In this document: positions 17,040-24,994 of the stretch, piece by piece
Layout of the letters: the number at the start of each line of letters is the position of its first letter
Position numbering within the stretch: position 1 is the stretch's first letter
Assembly (NCBI GenBank): GCA_046330225.1
Contig: JAXLTD010000010.1
Coordinates: 1 to 64,000, forward strand
Origin: CANJIV01 sp046330225
GTDB lineage: Bacteria; Actinomycetota; Thermoleophilia; Solirubrobacterales; Solirubrobacteraceae
Direction: 5' to 3'
Length of the DNA stretch: 64,000 bases
Program-made: the position numbers and the translations under genes
Notes under the pieces: generated by a model
Database searches by the model: none
Told to the model about the DNA's origin: nothing
The model's input: the letters and a program-made list of their open reading frames with translations, nothing else

Positions 17040-18662
17040 TCACGGCCGCGGGACCGTGATCGTCGCGGGCCGGGAGAGGTCGAACACCTTCCCGCGGGCG
17101 TTGAGCGCGCGCAGCGTGACCGTGTACCGCCCGGGCGGGAGCCGTCGCCCGTTCACTCTCAGGTTCCACCGGATCCGGTTGCGGCCGCGCTGCCGGCGGC
17201 CGAGCGGCACGCGGCCGATCGTCCGCAGCCGCTTCCCGCTGCGGCGCCTGACGAGGATCCCCACGGACGTGTTCTGCAGGAGCTGGCTCGAGATGACGGC
17301 GCCGCCGCCCGCGACCTGCACCGAGATCTGGCAGGTGAACGCGACGCACTCGCTCAGCAGGCGCGCGACCGTGACCGTCCCCGAATCGCGGCCCGCGACC
17401 ACGACCTTCCCGTCGGCCTGCACGGCGAGACCGGTGAACACGCCGCCGTCAACCGGGACGACATGCGCGGCAAGGGCTGGCGATGCGGCGGCAGGTCCGA
17501 AGGCGGGGTCGACCGATCCGTCGCTGGAGAGGCGGGTCACGAAGGCGCTGAACCCGCCAGATCCGAACACGGTCCCGCCCACGAACACTTTCGTGCCGGC
17601 CACAGCCAGGCCATTGGCGAATACCGACAGGTTCCGCGACGCGTCGGGTGCCCGCACGGCAAAGCTCCGATAGCCGTTGCTGCCGAACGCCGTGTCGCGG
17701 CCGCCGCTGGAGAGAAGCCGCAGCGCGAACGCCTCGCCCGGGCTCTGATCCGGCGGCGTGCCCACTGCGCCGGCCGTGACGACCCGGCCGGAGCTGTCGA
17801 TCGCGACCCCGGCCGGCCCGCCTGGACCGGGCACGTCGGCGTCGAACGCGGCATCGGCCGCGCCGTCCGCCGAGAAGCGGCGCACGAACCCCGGCGCGGT
17901 TGCGTCGCCGCTGAACCGGTCTCCAGCGACGAAGATGGAGGCCGCGCTGAGCCCCACGGCCCGCGGATGCTCGGCGCAGCAGGCGGGGCCAGGGGCCGTG
18001 GCGACGCCGCCGGTGCCGAAGGTCGGGTCCGGTGCTCCGGCGGTGGTGAAGCGCCGGAGCTTCACGCCGGTCGACGCGCCGGCGCCCCCGGGGTCTGACC
18101 CGGCCGTCGCGACGACGAGGCGCCCGTCGGCCTGCACGGCCGCGGCGACGGGTCCCAGGCCGGCGTTGGGCACGACGAGCTTGCCGTCCCCGTCGAACCC
18201 GGCATCGAGCACGCCGGTGCTCTTGTACGCCGCGATCGCCAGGTTCTGTGCGCCATGGCGCCCGACGGCGTACGTCCGCCCGTCGGGCGCGATCGCGACG
18301 TCGAACACGAACAGCTTGTCCGTGTCAGTGCCGTTGCCCGCCGGGAACGTGGACGCCTGGGCAGTGGCCTGCCAGGACACCGAGCCGTCGGCCCGGAGGC
18401 TCACGAGTCCCCACCCGGTGAGGGCTCCGACCTGCCGTCCGACCACGATCCGCGGATCGGCCGCGGGCCCGCCCGCGGCGACCAGGCCGGCGTCGGCCAC
18501 CGCGCTGCTGGCCGCCGGACCCGAGACCGCGACGGTGCCGTCGGTGCCGAAGGCCGGGTCAAGATCGCCCGGAGCGGCGCTCGCTCCGGTAGCCGACGAC
18601 AGGACCGCGATCGCCGCCGCGCTCATCGCCGTGCCGAGCTGCCAGCGTGAGTTCCTCACCAC
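17040..18662 (-). CDS. Secreted delta-60-repeat protein B
   Basis: A 540-residue paralogue of the next gene downstream. It has a signal peptide (cleavage likely after ATGASA), delta-60 repeats starting with PGDLDPAFGTDG and recurring as VLDAGFDGDG, APDPTFGTGG and SVDPAFGPA, and the same C-terminal domain (RNRIRWNLRVNGRRLPPGRY). The start is GTG at 18662 or the adjacent GTG at 18659. A TACCGT sequence about 23 nt upstream on the minus strand may be the -10 element, giving a short leader with a G-run. The 59-bp gap to protein A carries protein A's own promoter. Function is unknown; a cell-surface or secreted role is inferred from the signal peptide. Confidence 0.84.
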   Translation of the reverse strand: MVRNSRWQLGTAMSAAAIAVLSSATGASAAPGDLDPAFGTDGTVAVSGPAASSAVADAGLVAAGGPAADPRIVVGRQVGALTGWGLVSLRADGSVSWQATAQASTFPAGNGTDTDKLFVFDVAIAPDGRTYAVGRHGAQNLAIAAYKSTGVLDAGFDGDGKLVVPNAGLGPVAAAVQADGRLVVATAGSDPGGAGASTGVKLRRFTTAGAPDPTFGTGGVATAPGPACCAEHPRAVGLSAASIFVAGDRFSGDATAPGFVRRFSADGAADAAFDADVPGPGGPAGVAIDSSGRVVTAGAVGTPPDQSPGEAFALRLLSSGGRDTAFGSNGYRSFAVRAPDASRNLSVFANGLAVAGTKVFVGGTVFGSGGFSAFVTRLSSDGSVDPAFGPAAASPALAAHVVPVDGGVFTGLAVQADGKVVVAGRDSGTVTVARLLSECVAFTCQISVQVAGGGAVISSQLLQNTSVGILVRRRSGKRLRTIGRVPLGRRQRGRNRIRWNLRVNGRRLPPGRYTVTLRALNARGKVFDLSRPATITVPRP

Positions 18663-18756
18663 ACACCCCCGAGTCGTTGCCGCCTACGGTATCGGGCGCT
18701 TCCAGCGCCGTCGCCCCTGGAGACGCCCCCGGGCGCGGAACCTTCCCGCCGACCCC

Positions 18757-18762
18757 TAACCT
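18757..18762 (+). promoter_or_regulatory. Candidate -10 box (TAACCT) for lepA
   Basis: TAACCT lies 13 nt before the lepA ATG. This is wider than the leaderless spacing seen elsewhere and would leave a leader of about 5 nt without a Shine-Dalgarno sequence. Confidence 0.35.
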
Positions 18763-18775
18763 TCGTCGCCGCCCC

Positions 18776-20587
18776 ATGGCCGACCAGTCCCACATCCGCA
18801 ACTTCTCGATCATCGCCCACATCGATCACGGGAAGTCGACGCTGGCCGACCGCATCCTCGAGCTCACCAAGACGGTCGAGGAGCGCAAGCACCGGCCCCA
18901 GCTCCTGGACTCGATGGACCTCGAGCGCGAGCGCGGCATCACCATCAAGGCCGCCGCGGTCCGCGTGCTCTACGAGGCCCGGGACGGGCAGACCTACCAG
19001 CTGCAGCTCATCGACACCCCCGGGCACGTGGACTTCACCTACGAGGTCTCGCGTTCGCTGGCCGCCTGCGAGGGCGCGCTGCTCGTCGTCGACGCCTCCC
19101 AGGGGGTCGAGGCCCAGACGCTGGCCAACACGTACCTGGCCGTCGAATCCGGCCTGGAGCTGATCCCCTGCCTGAACAAGATCGACCTGCCGGGGGCCGA
19201 GCCCGAGCGGGTCGCGGGGGAGATCGCCGAGCTGCTGGGCGAGCCGGCCGAGGACGTCCGCAAGATCAGCGCCAAGACGGGGGAGGGGGTCGCCGACGTG
19301 CTCGAGGAGCTCGTGGCCCGGGTCCCGCCGCCGCACGGCGACCCGGACGCGCCGCCCCGGGCGCTGATCTTCGACTCCGAGTTCGACCAGTACCGCGGCG
19401 TCGTCGCCTACATCCGCGTCGTGGACGGGACGTTCACGAAGGGCGAGGCGATCCGGGCGATGGCCGCCGGCACCGAGGCCGACATCGACGACATCGGCTT
19501 CTTCACGCCCGAGATGGTCCCGGCGCCCTCGCTCGGGGCCGGCGAGGTCGGCTACCTCATCACGGGCATCAAGGACGTCACGAAGCTGCGCGTCGGCGAC
19601 ACGCTGACGACCAAGGCCCGGCCCGCCTCCGAGGCCCTGCCCGGCTACCGCGACGTCAAGCCGATGGTGTTCTGCGGCCTCTTCCCGATCGACTCGGACC
19701 GCTTCCCCGAGCTGCGCGACGCGCTCGAGAAGCTCACGCTCAACGACGCCGCCCTCTCGTGGGAGCCCGAGACGTCCGACGCCCTGGGCTTCGGCTTCCG
19801 GTGCGGCTTCCTCGGCCTGCTGCACATGGACATCGTCCGCGAGCGCCTCGAGCGGGAGTACGACCTCGAGCTGCTGGCCACGATGCCCTCGGTGGAGTTC
19901 GACGTGACCCTCACCGACAGCGAGGAAGTGACCGTCCACAACCCCTCCGACATGCCCGACCCCGGCGTAATCGAGGAGGTGCGCGAGCCCTACATCAACG
20001 CGACGATCCTCTGCCCGAAGGAGTTCGTCGGCGCGGTCATGGAGCTCTGCCAGGAGCGCCGCGGGACCCACGCCGGGATGCACTACCTGTCGGCCGAGCG
20101 CGTGCAGCTCACCTACGACCTGCCCCTGGCCGAGATCGTCCTGGACTTCTTCGACCAGCTGAAGTCGCGGACTCGCGGCTATGCGTCGCTGGACTACGAG
20201 GTGGTCGGGGAGCGGCCCTCCGACATGGTCAAGCTCGACGTGCTGCTCGCCGGCGATCCGGTCGACGCGCTCTCGATGATCGTGCACCGCGACAAGGCCT
20301 ACGCCGCCGGCCGGCTCCTCACGGAGAAGCTCCGCAAGAAGATCCCCCGCCAGCAGTACGACGTCCCGATCCAGGCGGCGATCGGCTCGCACGTCATCGC
20401 CCGCGAGACGGTCAAGGCCTTCCGCAAGGACGTGATCGCCAAGTGCTACGGCGGCGACATCTCCCGCAAGCGCAAGCTCCTCGAGAAGCAGAAGGAGGGC
20501 AAGAAGCGCATGAAGCAGGTCGGGCGCATCGAGGTCCCGCAGGAGGCGTTCCTGGCGGTGCTGGAGCTGGGGGACGAGGGCGGCTGA
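18776..20587 (+). CDS. lepA: Elongation factor 4 (LepA)
   Basis: LepA is a ribosome-bound GTPase that can back-translocate stalled ribosomes and helps 30S assembly. The protein of 603 residues has G1 HIDHGKST at residues 15-22, DTPGHVD (G3) and NKIDLPGAEP (G4), followed by domains II, III and V. The LepA-specific C-terminal domain (PRQQYDVPIQAAIGSHVIAR...GDISRKRKLLEKQKEGKKRMK) is complete. ATG 18776 is chosen because MADQSHIRNFSIIAHIDHG is the usual N-terminus; an upstream ATG at 18647 would add 43 unrelated residues. The gene ends convergently with the glycosyltransferase, 22 nt away. Confidence 0.97.
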   Translation: MADQSHIRNFSIIAHIDHGKSTLADRILELTKTVEERKHRPQLLDSMDLERERGITIKAAAVRVLYEARDGQTYQLQLIDTPGHVDFTYEVSRSLAACEGALLVVDASQGVEAQTLANTYLAVESGLELIPCLNKIDLPGAEPERVAGEIAELLGEPAEDVRKISAKTGEGVADVLEELVARVPPPHGDPDAPPRALIFDSEFDQYRGVVAYIRVVDGTFTKGEAIRAMAAGTEADIDDIGFFTPEMVPAPSLGAGEVGYLITGIKDVTKLRVGDTLTTKARPASEALPGYRDVKPMVFCGLFPIDSDRFPELRDALEKLTLNDAALSWEPETSDALGFGFRCGFLGLLHMDIVRERLEREYDLELLATMPSVEFDVTLTDSEEVTVHNPSDMPDPGVIEEVREPYINATILCPKEFVGAVMELCQERRGTHAGMHYLSAERVQLTYDLPLAEIVLDFFDQLKSRTRGYASLDYEVVGERPSDMVKLDVLLAGDPVDALSMIVHRDKAYAAGRLLTEKLRKKIPRQQYDVPIQAAIGSHVIARETVKAFRKDVIAKCYGGDISRKRKLLEKQKEGKKRMKQVGRIEVPQEAFLAVLELGDEGG

Positions 20588-20609
20588 ACCGCCCGCGCGG
20601 CGCCGCCCG

Positions 20610-21968
20610 CTACGGGCCGAAGCCCGGAATCCGGATGGCGACGACGAACACGCTGAGGGCGAACGCGGCCCCGGCGAGCCGGCGATCGCGGGCGAGGGCG
20701 GCGAGGGGCAGGACCCAGACGACGTACCAGGGCAGCAGCCAGGCCGTGGCCGCGAGCAGCGCCAGGACCGACCATCCGGCGCCGCGGATCCAGTCGCCGC
20801 CGCGCCAGGTCCAGACGAGCATCCACACCGTCGTCGCGGCGAAGCCGGCGGCGAACAGCCAGCGCAGCCCGTCCGGCAGGGACCCGAAGCCGAGCAGGCG
20901 GCTCACCGTCGCCGGCACCGAGAACGTCGCGACGAGGTCCTGCTGGACCCGCAGGGTCGAGACGAAGTCCAGCCCCGACGGGCCGAACAGGATCGCGCCG
21001 AGCACGGCGATCCCGGCCAGCCCGGCCACGGCGCCGATGAGGGGCTCGCGGCGGCGCGACGAGCCGGCGATGAGGAACGGCAGCAGCAGCCCGAAGGACA
21101 CCTTCATCCCCGTCGCCACGGCCAGCGCCGCCCCGCTGGCGCGCTCCCGCTTCCCGGCGAACCAGAGGATGCCCGCGGCGACGGGGATGAGGATGAGCAG
21201 GTCGTTGTGGGCCCCGCCGACCGCCCAGATCAGCATCACCGGGCTGAGGCCAACGAACGCCGCCGCCCAGCGAGGATCGACGTCGCGGCGCGACGCCGTC
21301 CGGGCGCAGAGCCCCGTGACCGCCAGCGCGGAAGCCGCGGCAACGGCCTTGAGCGTCCACAGCGCGGCGGGCACCGAGAGCCAGGCCAGCGGGTAGGAGA
21401 GCGCCGTGAACCCGGGTCCATAGGGCGTCGAGAACTCGCGCCAGCGGACGAACGGCACGACCGGATCGCCGGCCGCCGAGGCGGCGTCGTGGGTGTAGGG
21501 GCTCAGCCCGTGCAGGACCCCCATCCGGGCGAAGTCGATGTAGCCGAACACGTCGGCCGAGCCCAGCGGCGGCGCAAGCATCGCCACGAGGTTGGCGGCC
21601 ACGATGGCTCCCGCGACGAGCCCGAGGGGCAGGCGGCCCGCGCCCCACAGCGCCGCTGCGTAGGCGGCGAGCATGCACAGGACCACGATCGGGACCGCAG
21701 TGGTGCTGAGCGGGTGCAGGCCGAGCGCCTGGGCGGGCCCACGCCACGGCCCGGCGAGCCAGCCCGGATCGGCGCGCCGGGAGGCGGGCACGAGGCCGGA
21801 GGGGCCGGTCGCCGCGGTCAGCGCGAGCACGCCCGTGCCGGCCACGACGCCGGCCAGTCCGGCGGCGCCGGCGACGGCGCGCAGGCGCCCGGTCCGCTCC
21901 CCCGGCGCCTGTGCCGCCCCGGCAGCCGGGCCGGCCGCGACGGCGGCCTCGGCGGGACGTGCCGTCAC
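20610..21968 (-). CDS. GT-C fold mannosyltransferase-like membrane protein
   Basis: A 452-residue integral membrane protein with about 12 hydrophobic segments. The loop after the second or third TM holds a YIDFARMGVLHGLSPYTHDA segment and then FSTPYGPGFTALSYP. This pattern is typical of actinobacterial polyprenol-phosphate-mannose-dependent alpha-1,6-mannosyltransferases (MptA/MptB-like) and related GT87 enzymes. These add mannose or related sugars to lipid-linked glycans on the outer side of the membrane. Sugar and acceptor cannot be deduced. The start overlaps the stop of the upstream YjbQ gene in ATGA/GTGA style, so the two are coupled. Confidence 0.72.
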   Translation of the reverse strand: MTARPAEAAVAAGPAAGAAQAPGERTGRLRAVAGAAGLAGVVAGTGVLALTAATGPSGLVPASRRADPGWLAGPWRGPAQALGLHPLSTTAVPIVVLCMLAAYAAALWGAGRLPLGLVAGAIVAANLVAMLAPPLGSADVFGYIDFARMGVLHGLSPYTHDAASAAGDPVVPFVRWREFSTPYGPGFTALSYPLAWLSVPAALWTLKAVAAASALAVTGLCARTASRRDVDPRWAAAFVGLSPVMLIWAVGGAHNDLLILIPVAAGILWFAGKRERASGAALAVATGMKVSFGLLLPFLIAGSSRRREPLIGAVAGLAGIAVLGAILFGPSGLDFVSTLRVQQDLVATFSVPATVSRLLGFGSLPDGLRWLFAAGFAATTVWMLVWTWRGGDWIRGAGWSVLALLAATAWLLPWYVVWVLPLAALARDRRLAGAAFALSVFVVAIRIPGFGP

Positions 21969-22426
21969 TCGCCGAGCACCTTGATGACCAGTCGCTTGGG
22001 CCGGCGTCCGTCAAACTCGCAGTAGAAGACGGCCTGCCACGGCCCGAGGTCCAGGCGGCCCTCGGTCACCGGCAGGACGACCTGGTGGTGGACGAGCAGG
22101 TTCTTCCAGTGCGCGTCGCCGTTGTCCTCGCCGCCGCGGTGGTGGCGGAAGTCGCCCGGGTCGGGCGACAGAGCCTCGGCGACCGCGTTCGCGGGCGGCT
22201 GCCACGACGGCGGCGCGAGCTTGTCCAGCCATTCGAGCGTGTCCTCGAGGATCCCGGGCTCGTCGTCGTTGACCCAGACGCCGGCGGTGATGTGCATCGC
22301 GCTCACGAGCACCATGCCGTCGGCGATCCCGGACTCGTCGACCGCGGCTTGGACGTCGCCGGTGATGCGCACGAACTCTCGGCGCTGCGTCGTCGTGAAC
22401 GTGCGGTAGACGGTGTGGGCGGTCAC
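21965..22426 (-). CDS. YjbQ / UPF0047 family protein
   Basis: A 153-residue protein of the YjbQ (UPF0047) family. It has LVSAMHITAGVWVNDDEPG near residues 40-60, the histidine-rich RHHRGGEDNGDAHWKNLLVHH block, and LDLGPWQAVFYCEFDGRRPKR at the end. The conserved histidines and acidic residues probably bind a metal. Some members show weak thiamin-phosphate synthase activity in vitro, but the true role is unsettled. The GTG start at 22426 has a strong GAGGAGG Shine-Dalgarno sequence 6 nt upstream, unlike the leaderless genes around it. It is translationally coupled to the glycosyltransferase downstream. Confidence 0.9.
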   Translation of the reverse strand: MTAHTVYRTFTTTQRREFVRITGDVQAAVDESGIADGMVLVSAMHITAGVWVNDDEPGILEDTLEWLDKLAPPSWQPPANAVAEALSPDPGDFRHHRGGEDNGDAHWKNLLVHHQVVLPVTEGRLDLGPWQAVFYCEFDGRRPKRLVIKVLGE

Positions 22427-22495
22427 GGAGCCTCCTCAGGCGACGGGTCCGCACCATGATGGCGGGAGCGGCGCCGGCCCGCCGCCCGGCGGCGG

Positions 22496-22984
22496 CTAGC
22501 GAATGGCGAAGAGCTTGAACGCCAGCGTGCGGCGTGGCTTCCACGCCTGGCCGCCGCCCTTCGGCCGGAACGGCGTGAACAGCTGGTACTGGGCGACCCA
22601 CCGTCCGGCGCACCACCGGGCCGGCTGGCTGGACGGGAACTCCATGCCGGTGCCCGGATCGAGCCGGTCGGATTTCAGCCGCGGACGCAGGGGGCTGCCG
22701 CCGGTCCCGATGCCGAAGCTGTTGCATCCCCGCCCGCCGGGCCCGGCCATGCTGAACCTGAAGTACTCCCGCGAACGCAGGGCGGGCAGCGGGCCTCGGT
22801 AGGTCAGGATCACGGGCCGCTCGACGTTGGGCCCGGTCGGGAGCGCCGGGCGCGAGATCGCGATCGTGCCGAGCGGCCGCATCGCGGCGCCGGCGGGGGC
22901 AGCGGACGCCAGCAGGGCGAGGGCCGCGGCGGCGGACGCGGCCGTGGCAGCGGGGGCAGTCATCAGCGGCAGCCTCCTGGCCAT
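22496..22984 (-). CDS. Secreted protein of unknown function
   Basis: A 162-residue protein that I do not recognise. Residues 1-34 form a clear signal peptide (MARRLPLMTAPAATA, hydrophobic core, likely cleavage after PAGA). The mature part is about 128 residues with two cysteines, in GGRGCNSFG and ARWCAGRW, which could form a disulfide. Aromatic/Arg-rich strands (REYFRFSM, WVAQYQLFTPFRP) suggest a small beta-rich domain. The ATG is supported by a TACGGT -10 box 8 nt upstream. It lies 69 nt upstream of YjbQ on the same strand, but YjbQ has its own Shine-Dalgarno sequence. A cell-envelope role is possible, without direct evidence. Confidence 0.7.
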   Translation of the reverse strand: MARRLPLMTAPAATAASAAAALALLASAAPAGAAMRPLGTIAISRPALPTGPNVERPVILTYRGPLPALRSREYFRFSMAGPGGRGCNSFGIGTGGSPLRPRLKSDRLDPGTGMEFPSSQPARWCAGRWVAQYQLFTPFRPKGGGQAWKPRRTLAFKLFAIR

Positions 22985-22992
22985 GTGTGCGG

Positions 22993-22998
22993 ACCGTA
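22993..22998 (-). promoter_or_regulatory. -10 box (TACGGT on minus strand), leaderless promoter of the secreted protein
   Basis: On the minus strand TACGGT is followed by 8 nt and the ATG at 22984. Confidence 0.55.
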
Positions 22999-23084
22999 CC
23001 CCGGTCCTGCCCAGTCCCGCAAGCGCGGCCCGCCGCGGGGCCCGGCGGCGCCCGCGGCCACGGCGATCGCGGCATCATGGGTGC

Positions 23085-23885
23085 ATGGATCTCGGGTTGA
23101 AGGGCCGACGCGCCGCGGTCACGGGCGCCAGCCGCGGCATCGGCCTGGCCACCGCGCGGCTCCTCGCGGCCGAGGGCGCGCACGTCCTTCTGGCCGGGCG
23201 CGATGCCGCGGCGCTGGCCGCCGCCGCGGAGTCGATCGGGCCGGGACCGGCCGGGCCGGCGGCCACGGTCGCGCTGGACATCACCGCCCCGGACGCCGGG
23301 GAGCGGCTGCAGGCCGCCGCGGACGCGGCCTTCGGCGGGCTGGACATTCTCGTCAACAACGCCGGGACGACGCACCTCGTCCCGCTGCTCGAGGTCTCCG
23401 ACGCGGACTGGGAGGAGCAGTTCGGCCTCAGCGTGCTCGGGCCGCACCGCCTCATGCGGGCCCTCGTGCCCGCGATGGCGCAGCGCGGCTGGGGGCGGGT
23501 GGTCAACGTCTCGTCCTCCTCCGGGAAGCGGCCGTCGGCTCGCAACCCGGCCTACGCCGTCGGCAAGGCGGCCGAGCTGTCGCTCTCGCGCGCGTGGGCC
23601 GACGCCTTCGCCGCGCAGGGCGTGCTGATCAACGCGGTGGCCCCCGGGGTCATCGCCACCGGGCTGTGGACAGCGGACGGGGCGCTGGCCGACCAGGCCG
23701 CTGCGCAGGCCGGGACGACCCGCGAGCAGGCGCTCGCGGACGCCGCCGGCCGCATCCCGCTCGGCCGGCTGGGCACCGACGAGGAGGTCGCCGGGATCAT
23801 CGCGGTGCTCTGCTCCGAGATCGCCTCGAACGTCACGGGCGCCGCCTGGTCGGTCGACGGCGGCACGTTCGCGTCGATCATCTGA
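23085..23885 (+). CDS. Short-chain dehydrogenase/reductase (FabG-like)
   Basis: A 266-residue classical SDR with the NAD(P)-binding TGASRGIG at residues 13-20, NNAGT at 91-95, catalytic serine in the NVSSSSG block (141-147) and YxxxK at Tyr157/Lys161. The C-terminus SVDGGTFASII is the usual SDR end. It reduces or oxidises a hydroxy/keto group. Its position just before HadA/HadB-like dehydratases suggests beta-ketoacyl-ACP or -CoA reduction in fatty-acid-type chemistry, which is inference. ATG 23085 places the glycine motif correctly. A weak CATCAT lies 6 nt upstream. Paired hairpin repeats follow the stop. Confidence 0.85.
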   Translation: MDLGLKGRRAAVTGASRGIGLATARLLAAEGAHVLLAGRDAAALAAAAESIGPGPAGPAATVALDITAPDAGERLQAAADAAFGGLDILVNNAGTTHLVPLLEVSDADWEEQFGLSVLGPHRLMRALVPAMAQRGWGRVVNVSSSSGKRPSARNPAYAVGKAAELSLSRAWADAFAAQGVLINAVAPGVIATGLWTADGALADQAAAQAGTTREQALADAAGRIPLGRLGTDEEVAGIIAVLCSEIASNVTGAAWSVDGGTFASII

Positions 23886-23906
23886 GCCGCGACTTCCGGC
23901 GCCGCT

Positions 23907-23960
23907 GGCGTTCTGGTGCGTGCTGGCCACCGTTTCGGGGGCTGAGGCGCGCAGGTTCGG
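23907..23960 (+). repeat. 54-nt hairpin element, copy A1
   Basis: First unit of a tandem pair. It starts GGCGTTCT, ends AGGTTCGG, and folds with an outer stem TGCGTGC/GCGCGCA and an inner stem CCACCG/CGGGGG closing a triloop. Identity with copy A2 extends 8 nt further upstream (from 23899), with one mismatch over 62 nt. It begins about 20 nt after the SDR stop. Confidence 0.85.
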
Positions 23961-23977
23961 GATGCCGGAGCGCCGCT

Positions 23978-24031
23978 GGCGTTCTGGTGCGTGCTGGCCA
24001 CCGTTTCGGGGGCTGAGGCGCGCAGGTCCGG
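23978..24031 (+). repeat. 54-nt hairpin element, copy A2
   Basis: Second unit, 71 nt after A1 with a 17-nt spacer. One difference from A1 (TTCGG becomes TCCGG at the end). It shares about 88% identity with the copies at 41875 and 41946. Confidence 0.85.
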
Positions 24032-24065
24032 AGGGGGCGGTCCGCTCTGCCGCGGGCGGCCCGCG

Positions 24066-24102
24066 TAGACTCGCGCCGCCAGTTTCCACGCCGTCAAAGG
24101 AG
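24066..24102 (+). promoter_or_regulatory. -10 box (TAGACT) and Shine-Dalgarno sequence of the hadA-like gene
   Basis: TAGACT (24066-24071) implies a start near 24078 and a leader of about 29 nt. AAAGGAG (24096-24102) sits 4 nt before the GTG at 24107. This gene is therefore leadered, in contrast to many neighbours. Confidence 0.5.
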
Positions 24103-24106
24103 CCCT

Positions 24107-24547
24107 GTGCCCGTCAACGAGCAGGCGGTCGGCACGACCTATCCGCCCGTGGTCTACGCGGTCGGCCGCGAGAAGATCCGCGAGTACGCCTACGCCGTCG
24201 GCGAGACGAACCCGGTCCACCTCGACCCCGAGGCCGCCCGGGCGGCGGGGTATGCCGACGTCGTCGCGCCCCCGATGTTCGCGGTCGTCTATAGCGCGCC
24301 CGCCGTCGGCCCCGGGATCCTCGACCCGGCGGTCGGGATCAACTTCGCGATGATGGTCCACGGCGCCCAGGAGTTCGTCTGGGGGGCGCCGGTCGTCGCC
24401 GGCGACGAGATCACCACGACCGCGTCGGTCAAGGAGATCTTCGAGAAGGGCGGCAACGGCTTCTACGTCTTCGAGTCCGTGTCCACCAACCAGGACGGCG
24501 CGGCGGTCTGCACCGGCACCTGGACCAACATCGTGCGGGGAGTCTGA
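24107..24547 (+). CDS. MaoC-like dehydratase, HadA type
   Basis: A 146-residue hot-dog protein of the FAS1-like dehydratase/HadA group. It has YAYAVGETNPVHLDPEAARAAGYADVVAPPMF, the substrate-channel segment, but its catalytic Asp/His pattern is of the non-catalytic or partner type. In mycobacteria HadA-HadB forms a heterodimer that dehydrates 3-hydroxyacyl-ACP. The companion HadB-like gene follows after one base, which supports a heterodimer here. GTG 24107 is chosen for its AAAGGAG Shine-Dalgarno sequence. With the SDR upstream it could form a ketoreduction-dehydration module, although the hairpin repeats and a separate promoter divide them. Confidence 0.83.
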   Translation: MPVNEQAVGTTYPPVVYAVGREKIREYAYAVGETNPVHLDPEAARAAGYADVVAPPMFAVVYSAPAVGPGILDPAVGINFAMMVHGAQEFVWGAPVVAGDEITTTASVKEIFEKGGNGFYVFESVSTNQDGAAVCTGTWTNIVRGV

Positions 24548-24548
24548 G

Positions 24549-24941
24549 ATGGCCGAGCTGACGCCGGGCGCCGAAGTCCCGGAGCTGCGGGTAACGCCCG
24601 ACAAGTACCTGACCGTCCGTTACGCCGGGGCCTCGGGGGACTTCAACCCGATCCACATCGACGAGGAGTTCGCCCGCATGGTCGGCCTGCCCGGCCGGAT
24701 TCTGCACGGGCTCTACACGATGGCCCAGGTGGCTCGCGCCCAGACCGAGGCCGCCGGCGGCCCCGAGTCCCTGCGCCGCCTCAAGGTGCAGTTCCGCGGC
24801 ATGGGCCTGCCCGAGCACGAGATCGTCGTGACCGGGACGGTCCGCGAGGCCGCAGACGGCACGGTGCTCGTCGACACGCAGGCGGTGCAGGACGGCAAGG
24901 CGATCATCCGCAACGCCGAGGCCGAGCTGCGGACCGGCTGA
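24549..24941 (+). CDS. MaoC-like dehydratase, HadB type
   Basis: A 130-residue single hot-dog domain with the full MaoC hydratase motif YAGASGDFNPIHIDEEFA, giving the catalytic Asp and His, and LPGRILHGLYTM after it. It is the likely catalytic partner of the upstream HadA-like protein, dehydrating 3-hydroxyacyl thioesters. The start lies one base after the upstream stop, so the genes are coupled. A third subunit of the mycobacterial system (HadC) is not seen in the window. Confidence 0.85.
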   Translation: MAELTPGAEVPELRVTPDKYLTVRYAGASGDFNPIHIDEEFARMVGLPGRILHGLYTMAQVARAQTEAAGGPESLRRLKVQFRGMGLPEHEIVVTGTVREAADGTVLVDTQAVQDGKAIIRNAEAELRTG

Positions 24942-24982
24942 TCGCGCCCGCCCGCCCGCGCGGCGGCACCGACCGCGCCGCC

Positions 24983-24988
24983 TACAAT
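24983..24988 (+). promoter_or_regulatory. -10 box (TACAAT), leaderless hrcA promoter
   Basis: TACAAT is followed by 6 nt and the hrcA ATG at 24995. No CIRCE-like inverted repeat (TTAGCACTC-N9-GAGTGCTAA) is visible in the upstream 55 bp. Confidence 0.55.
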
Positions 24989-24994
24989 CGCCGG

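Noticed and set aside
16981..17349. Longer N-terminus for delta-60 protein A
   Set aside because: The extension would run into delta-60 protein B's coding region and bury the signal peptide; ATG 16980 has a leaderless -10 box.
18647..18775. Upstream extension of lepA to ATG 18647
   Set aside because: The extra 43 residues have no counterpart in LepA, and the region holds the promoter of the divergent delta-60 gene and the likely lepA promoter.
23899..24031. CRISPR array
   Set aside because: Only two repeats per locus, repeats are 54 nt, spacers are 17 nt, similar pairs occur at distant loci, and no cas gene is present.
24942..24994. CIRCE operator upstream of hrcA
   Set aside because: No TTAGCACTC-N9-GAGTGCTAA-like inverted repeat can be found.
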